9,013 nt of DNA from Clostridia bacterium. Lineage in GTDB: Bacteria > Bacillota > Clostridia > Christensenellales > UBA1242. Position 1 is the stretch's first letter. Every line of letters begins with the position of its first letter. The notes under the pieces are model-generated. The model ran no database searches and was not told where the DNA came from. It saw only the letters and a list, made by a program, of their open reading frames with translations. The stretch lies in contig JAQVOQ010000040.1 of NCBI GenBank assembly GCA_028702545.1, positions 1-9,013 of the forward strand, given 5' to 3'. Below, in pieces: positions 7,701 to 9,013 of the stretch. A program made the position numbers and the translations under genes.

Positions 7701-7831
7701 AAATAACACGTTTATTTGGCAAAGGTCAAGGCTCGTATATTTTTTGCAGACAGGAGTTTGCAAAAAAGCAAATGACTGGTTGCAAAAGATATACAGTTAA
7801 CGATGAGATTTGTCAAATAAACGCGTTATTT
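7701..7831. repeat. Nested near-palindromic element (131 bases), MITE-like or structured RNA
   Basis: The outer arms, 7701-7723 and 7809-7831, are inverted repeats matching at 21 of 23 positions (shared core CGTTTATTTG / CAAATAAACG). Inside them a second hairpin has 27-base arms at 7735-7761 and 7768-7794 around an AAAAAA loop. As plus-strand RNA it gives 21 Watson-Crick pairs, 3 G-U pairs and 3 purine-purine mismatches, two of them a tandem G-A/A-G. Unpaired stretches of 11 and 14 bases separate outer and inner stems. The right arm includes the stop codon and last codon of the minus-strand DUF1540 gene. A 5-base direct repeat TAATG (7694-7698 and 7834-7838) flanks it, two bases outside each arm. 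The sequence shows the structure directly; whether it is a mobile miniature element or an RNA is open. Confidence 0.75.
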
Positions 7832-8143
7832 TTTAATGTTTGTTGTGCAAAAGGCCGATTTACGGCTACTAAGCACACTAATGCCATTTGCCACACAAGT
7901 GCCTTCCCTATTAAATAAACATTTGGAGGCCTTACAATCTATGTGCACATCTTCATTTACAACATCTTTTTCTAAAGAGGCAACTTCAAACATGGATTGA
8001 TTTGAAGTTTTAGCTTTTGATAACAATTTATCATCTCTTAAAAAAGTTTTGCAATCGAGGTCGCTACCAATGATAATTGAACTTGCATGACAATGCATGC
8101 CCCTATTATATACACAGTTTATTTTTTTACAACTAATATCCAT
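7826..8143 (-). CDS. Protein with two DUF1540 cysteine clusters
   Basis: This small 105-residue protein has two copies of the DUF1540 type of cysteine motif, probably metal-binding. The first has Cys5, Cys10, Cys18 and Cys31 (ISCKKINCVYNRGMHC then DLDCKTF). The second has Cys70, Cys75, Cys83 and Cys99 (IDCKASKCLFNREGTC then AFCTTN). Both have the C-x4-C-x7-C core followed by an A-x-x-I/N-x-I stretch and a final cysteine. They are joined by a charged linker at about 35-66. There is no signal peptide or membrane segment. The family's function is unknown; it is common in spore-forming Bacillota, but I draw no role from that. GAGGTGAT at 8147-8154 precedes the ATG. The stop lies within the right arm of the palindromic element, so the last residues may derive from it. 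Confidence 0.85.
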   Translation of the reverse strand: MDISCKKINCVYNRGMHCHASSIIIGSDLDCKTFLRDDKLLSKAKTSNQSMFEVASLEKDVVNEDVHIDCKASKCLFNREGTCVANGISVLSSRKSAFCTTNIKK

Positions 8144-8202
8144 ATAATCACCTCAAAAATGCTTTTAAATTATTGTTGACTTATAATTTGTTTTTTATTC
8201 AT

Positions 8203-8231
8203 TTGACAGTATATGGTTTTAATTATACAAT
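8203..8231 (+). promoter_or_regulatory. Near-consensus sigma-A promoter of rplI
   Basis: A perfect TTGACA (8203-8208), a 17-base spacer and TACAAT (8226-8231) make the best promoter in the window. The predicted start near 8238 leaves a very short leader with AAGGAG at 8241-8246, eight bases before the ATG. The strength fits a ribosomal protein gene transcribed on its own. Confidence 0.85.
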
Positions 8232-8254
8232 AAAAGTAACAAGGAGATTTTTAT

Positions 8255-8698
8255 ATGTTAGTAATTTTAAAAGAAGATGTTAAAGGAACAGGAAAAAAAG
8301 GCGAGATTGTTAAAGTTAGCGATGGCTACGGAAAAAACTTTCTAATTAAATTAAACAAAGCCGTCTTTGCCGATAATACGCATTTAAACGAAGTAAAACA
8401 AAAAGAGGCAGCAGAAGCTTTTCATGAAGCAAAAATAAAAGCTGCCGCACAAATAGAGTGCGACAAAGTGCATAATAAAACAATTACGGTTTCTGTAAAA
8501 ACTGGCGAAAATGGAAAGGTGTTTGGCAGCGTTACAAGTAAAGAAATTGCCGAGGAAATAAAAAAATTAGGCGTTGAGGTTGATAAAAAGAAAATTGAAT
8601 TATCAAACCCAATTAAGCAAACAGGGTTATACTCAGTAAACATTAAGTTTTACAAGGGCATAGTGGCAAAAGTAAAAATTAATGTAATATCTGCTTAA
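8255..8698 (+). CDS. rplI: Ribosomal protein bL9
   Basis: This is large-subunit protein bL9, which binds 23S rRNA near the L1 stalk base. The 147 residues match the family length. The N-terminal rRNA-binding domain has LKEDVKGTGKKGEIVKVSDG followed by YGKNFLIKLNKA. A long connecting helix spans about residues 42-75 and is rich in Ala, Glu and Lys. The C-terminal domain has the GKVFGSVTSKEIAEEI block at about 87-102 and ends KVKINVISA. It is transcribed alone from its own strong promoter. In many Bacillota rplI sits beside gdpP-like and dnaB genes or with rpsF-ssb-rpsR; neither arrangement is visible here, though upstream genes could differ only by local rearrangement. A shared bidirectional terminator lies between it and rplL. 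Confidence 0.97.
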   Translation: MLVILKEDVKGTGKKGEIVKVSDGYGKNFLIKLNKAVFADNTHLNEVKQKEAAEAFHEAKIKAAAQIECDKVHNKTITVSVKTGENGKVFGSVTSKEIAEEIKKLGVEVDKKKIELSNPIKQTGLYSVNIKFYKGIVAKVKINVISA

Positions 8699-8770
8699 TA
8701 ATTTATTTGTATTTTAGTATTTATTGCTAATGTTTTTATTTTTTAGTTAACTTGTTTTGCATATCAAACA

Positions 8771-8800
8771 AAAAAAAGAAGTCGCAAGACTTCTTTTTTT
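8771..8800. terminator. Bidirectional intrinsic terminator between rplI and rplL
   Basis: A perfect 13-bp stem (AAAAAAAGAAGTC / GACTTCTTTTTTT) is closed by a GCAA tetraloop of the stable GNRA type. T runs on both strands let it serve both convergent genes. It is the strongest terminator in the window. Confidence 0.95.
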
Positions 8801-8815
8801 ACATTTTTAAAGGAA

Positions 8816-9013
8816 CTATTTTAATTCTACTGTTGCGCCAACTGCTTCAAGTTTTGCTTGCATTTCCTTAGCTTGTGCTGTTGGAACTGCTTCTTTAACT
8901 GTTGCTGGAGCTGAGTCTACAACTGCTTTAGCTTCTGATAAGCCAAGACCAGTAATCTCTCTAACTGCTTTAATAGTAGCAATTTTTTTAGTTGAATCAA
9001 CTGCTAGATCGGA
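8816..9013 (-). CDS. rplL: Ribosomal protein bL12 (L7/L12), C-terminal part, cut by window edge
   Basis: Translating the minus strand from the right edge gives 65 residues that are the C-terminal domain of bL12, the stalk protein that recruits translation GTPases. Diagnostic blocks are [20 protein letters not shown] (residues 9-28 of the visible part), [15 protein letters not shown] just after it, and the C-terminal [12 protein letters not shown] before TAG (8818-8816). The N-terminal dimerisation domain and the hinge, about half of the usual ~125 residues, lie beyond the edge. Codon use is skewed to GCT, GCA, GTT and CTT, as expected for a highly expressed gene. A strong terminator follows 15 bases after the stop, so rpoB is not directly downstream as it is in the usual rplJ-rplL-rpoB order. 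Confidence 0.96.
   Translation of the reverse strand, partial: SDLAVDSTKKIATIKAVREITGLGLSEAKAVVDSAPATVKEAVPTAQAKEMQAKLEAVGATVELK

Noticed and set aside
7696..7800. A 34-codon open frame on the plus strand (begins MVNNTFIWQR) inside the palindromic element
   Set aside because: It has no ribosome binding site before the ATG, the sequence is constrained by the hairpin, and it matches nothing I know. It is most likely incidental.
7701..7831. Retron non-coding RNA (outer inverted repeat around a long hairpin)
   Set aside because: No reverse transcriptase gene is present in the window, and the neighbours are ordinary genes.
7701..7831. Integron attC recombination site
   Set aside because: The ends carry AAC and GTT, but the neighbouring bases do not fit the RYYYAAC/GTTRRRY core sites, and there is no integrase or cassette array.
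7701..7831. 6S RNA (long stem, central bubble, terminal stem)
   Set aside because: The element is shorter than typical 6S RNA, has no evident promoter, and the internal loop shows no recognisable promoter-like bubble.

Overview
The window is AT-rich (roughly 30 % G+C by eye) and every gene reads with the standard bacterial code, strong Shine-Dalgarno sites and sigma-A-like promoters. The gene set (AddAB instead of RecBCD, YugP-type membrane metallopeptidases, DUF1540 cysteine clusters, a Myb/SANT-like regulator) points to Bacillota, most likely a low-GC member of the Clostridia. I cannot name a genus from this sequence.

Left part (1-4058, minus strand): an addB-addA operon for double-strand-break resection. 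addB is complete. addA overlaps its end by 8 bases and runs off the left edge, so only its first ~239 codons are present. Next (4134-4952, minus) is a Myb/SANT-like, coiled-coil DNA-binding protein whose stop codon lies in the loop of its own terminator. It is divergent from an unrecognised 337-residue protein (5099-6112, plus).

Middle (6187-7646, plus): two tandem, diverged paralogues of the YugP-type membrane zinc metallopeptidase, behind a good promoter and closed by a terminator. A 179-base convergent intergenic region follows. It holds the most unusual structure in the window: a nested, near-palindromic 131-base element (7701-7831) that reaches into the end of the neighbouring DUF1540 gene.

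Right part: a minus-strand protein with two DUF1540 cysteine clusters (7826-8143), then rplI (bL9, plus) with a near-consensus promoter. A perfect 13-bp bidirectional terminator separates rplI from the convergent rplL (bL12), of which only the C-terminal 65 residues lie in the window.

Most of the window is housekeeping. I see no phage, transposase, CRISPR array, toxin-antitoxin pair or defence cluster. The items that merit follow-up are the nested hairpin element, the unrecognised divergent gene, the YugP duplication, the missing ATP-binding motif in AddB, and rplL being cut off from rpoB by a terminator.
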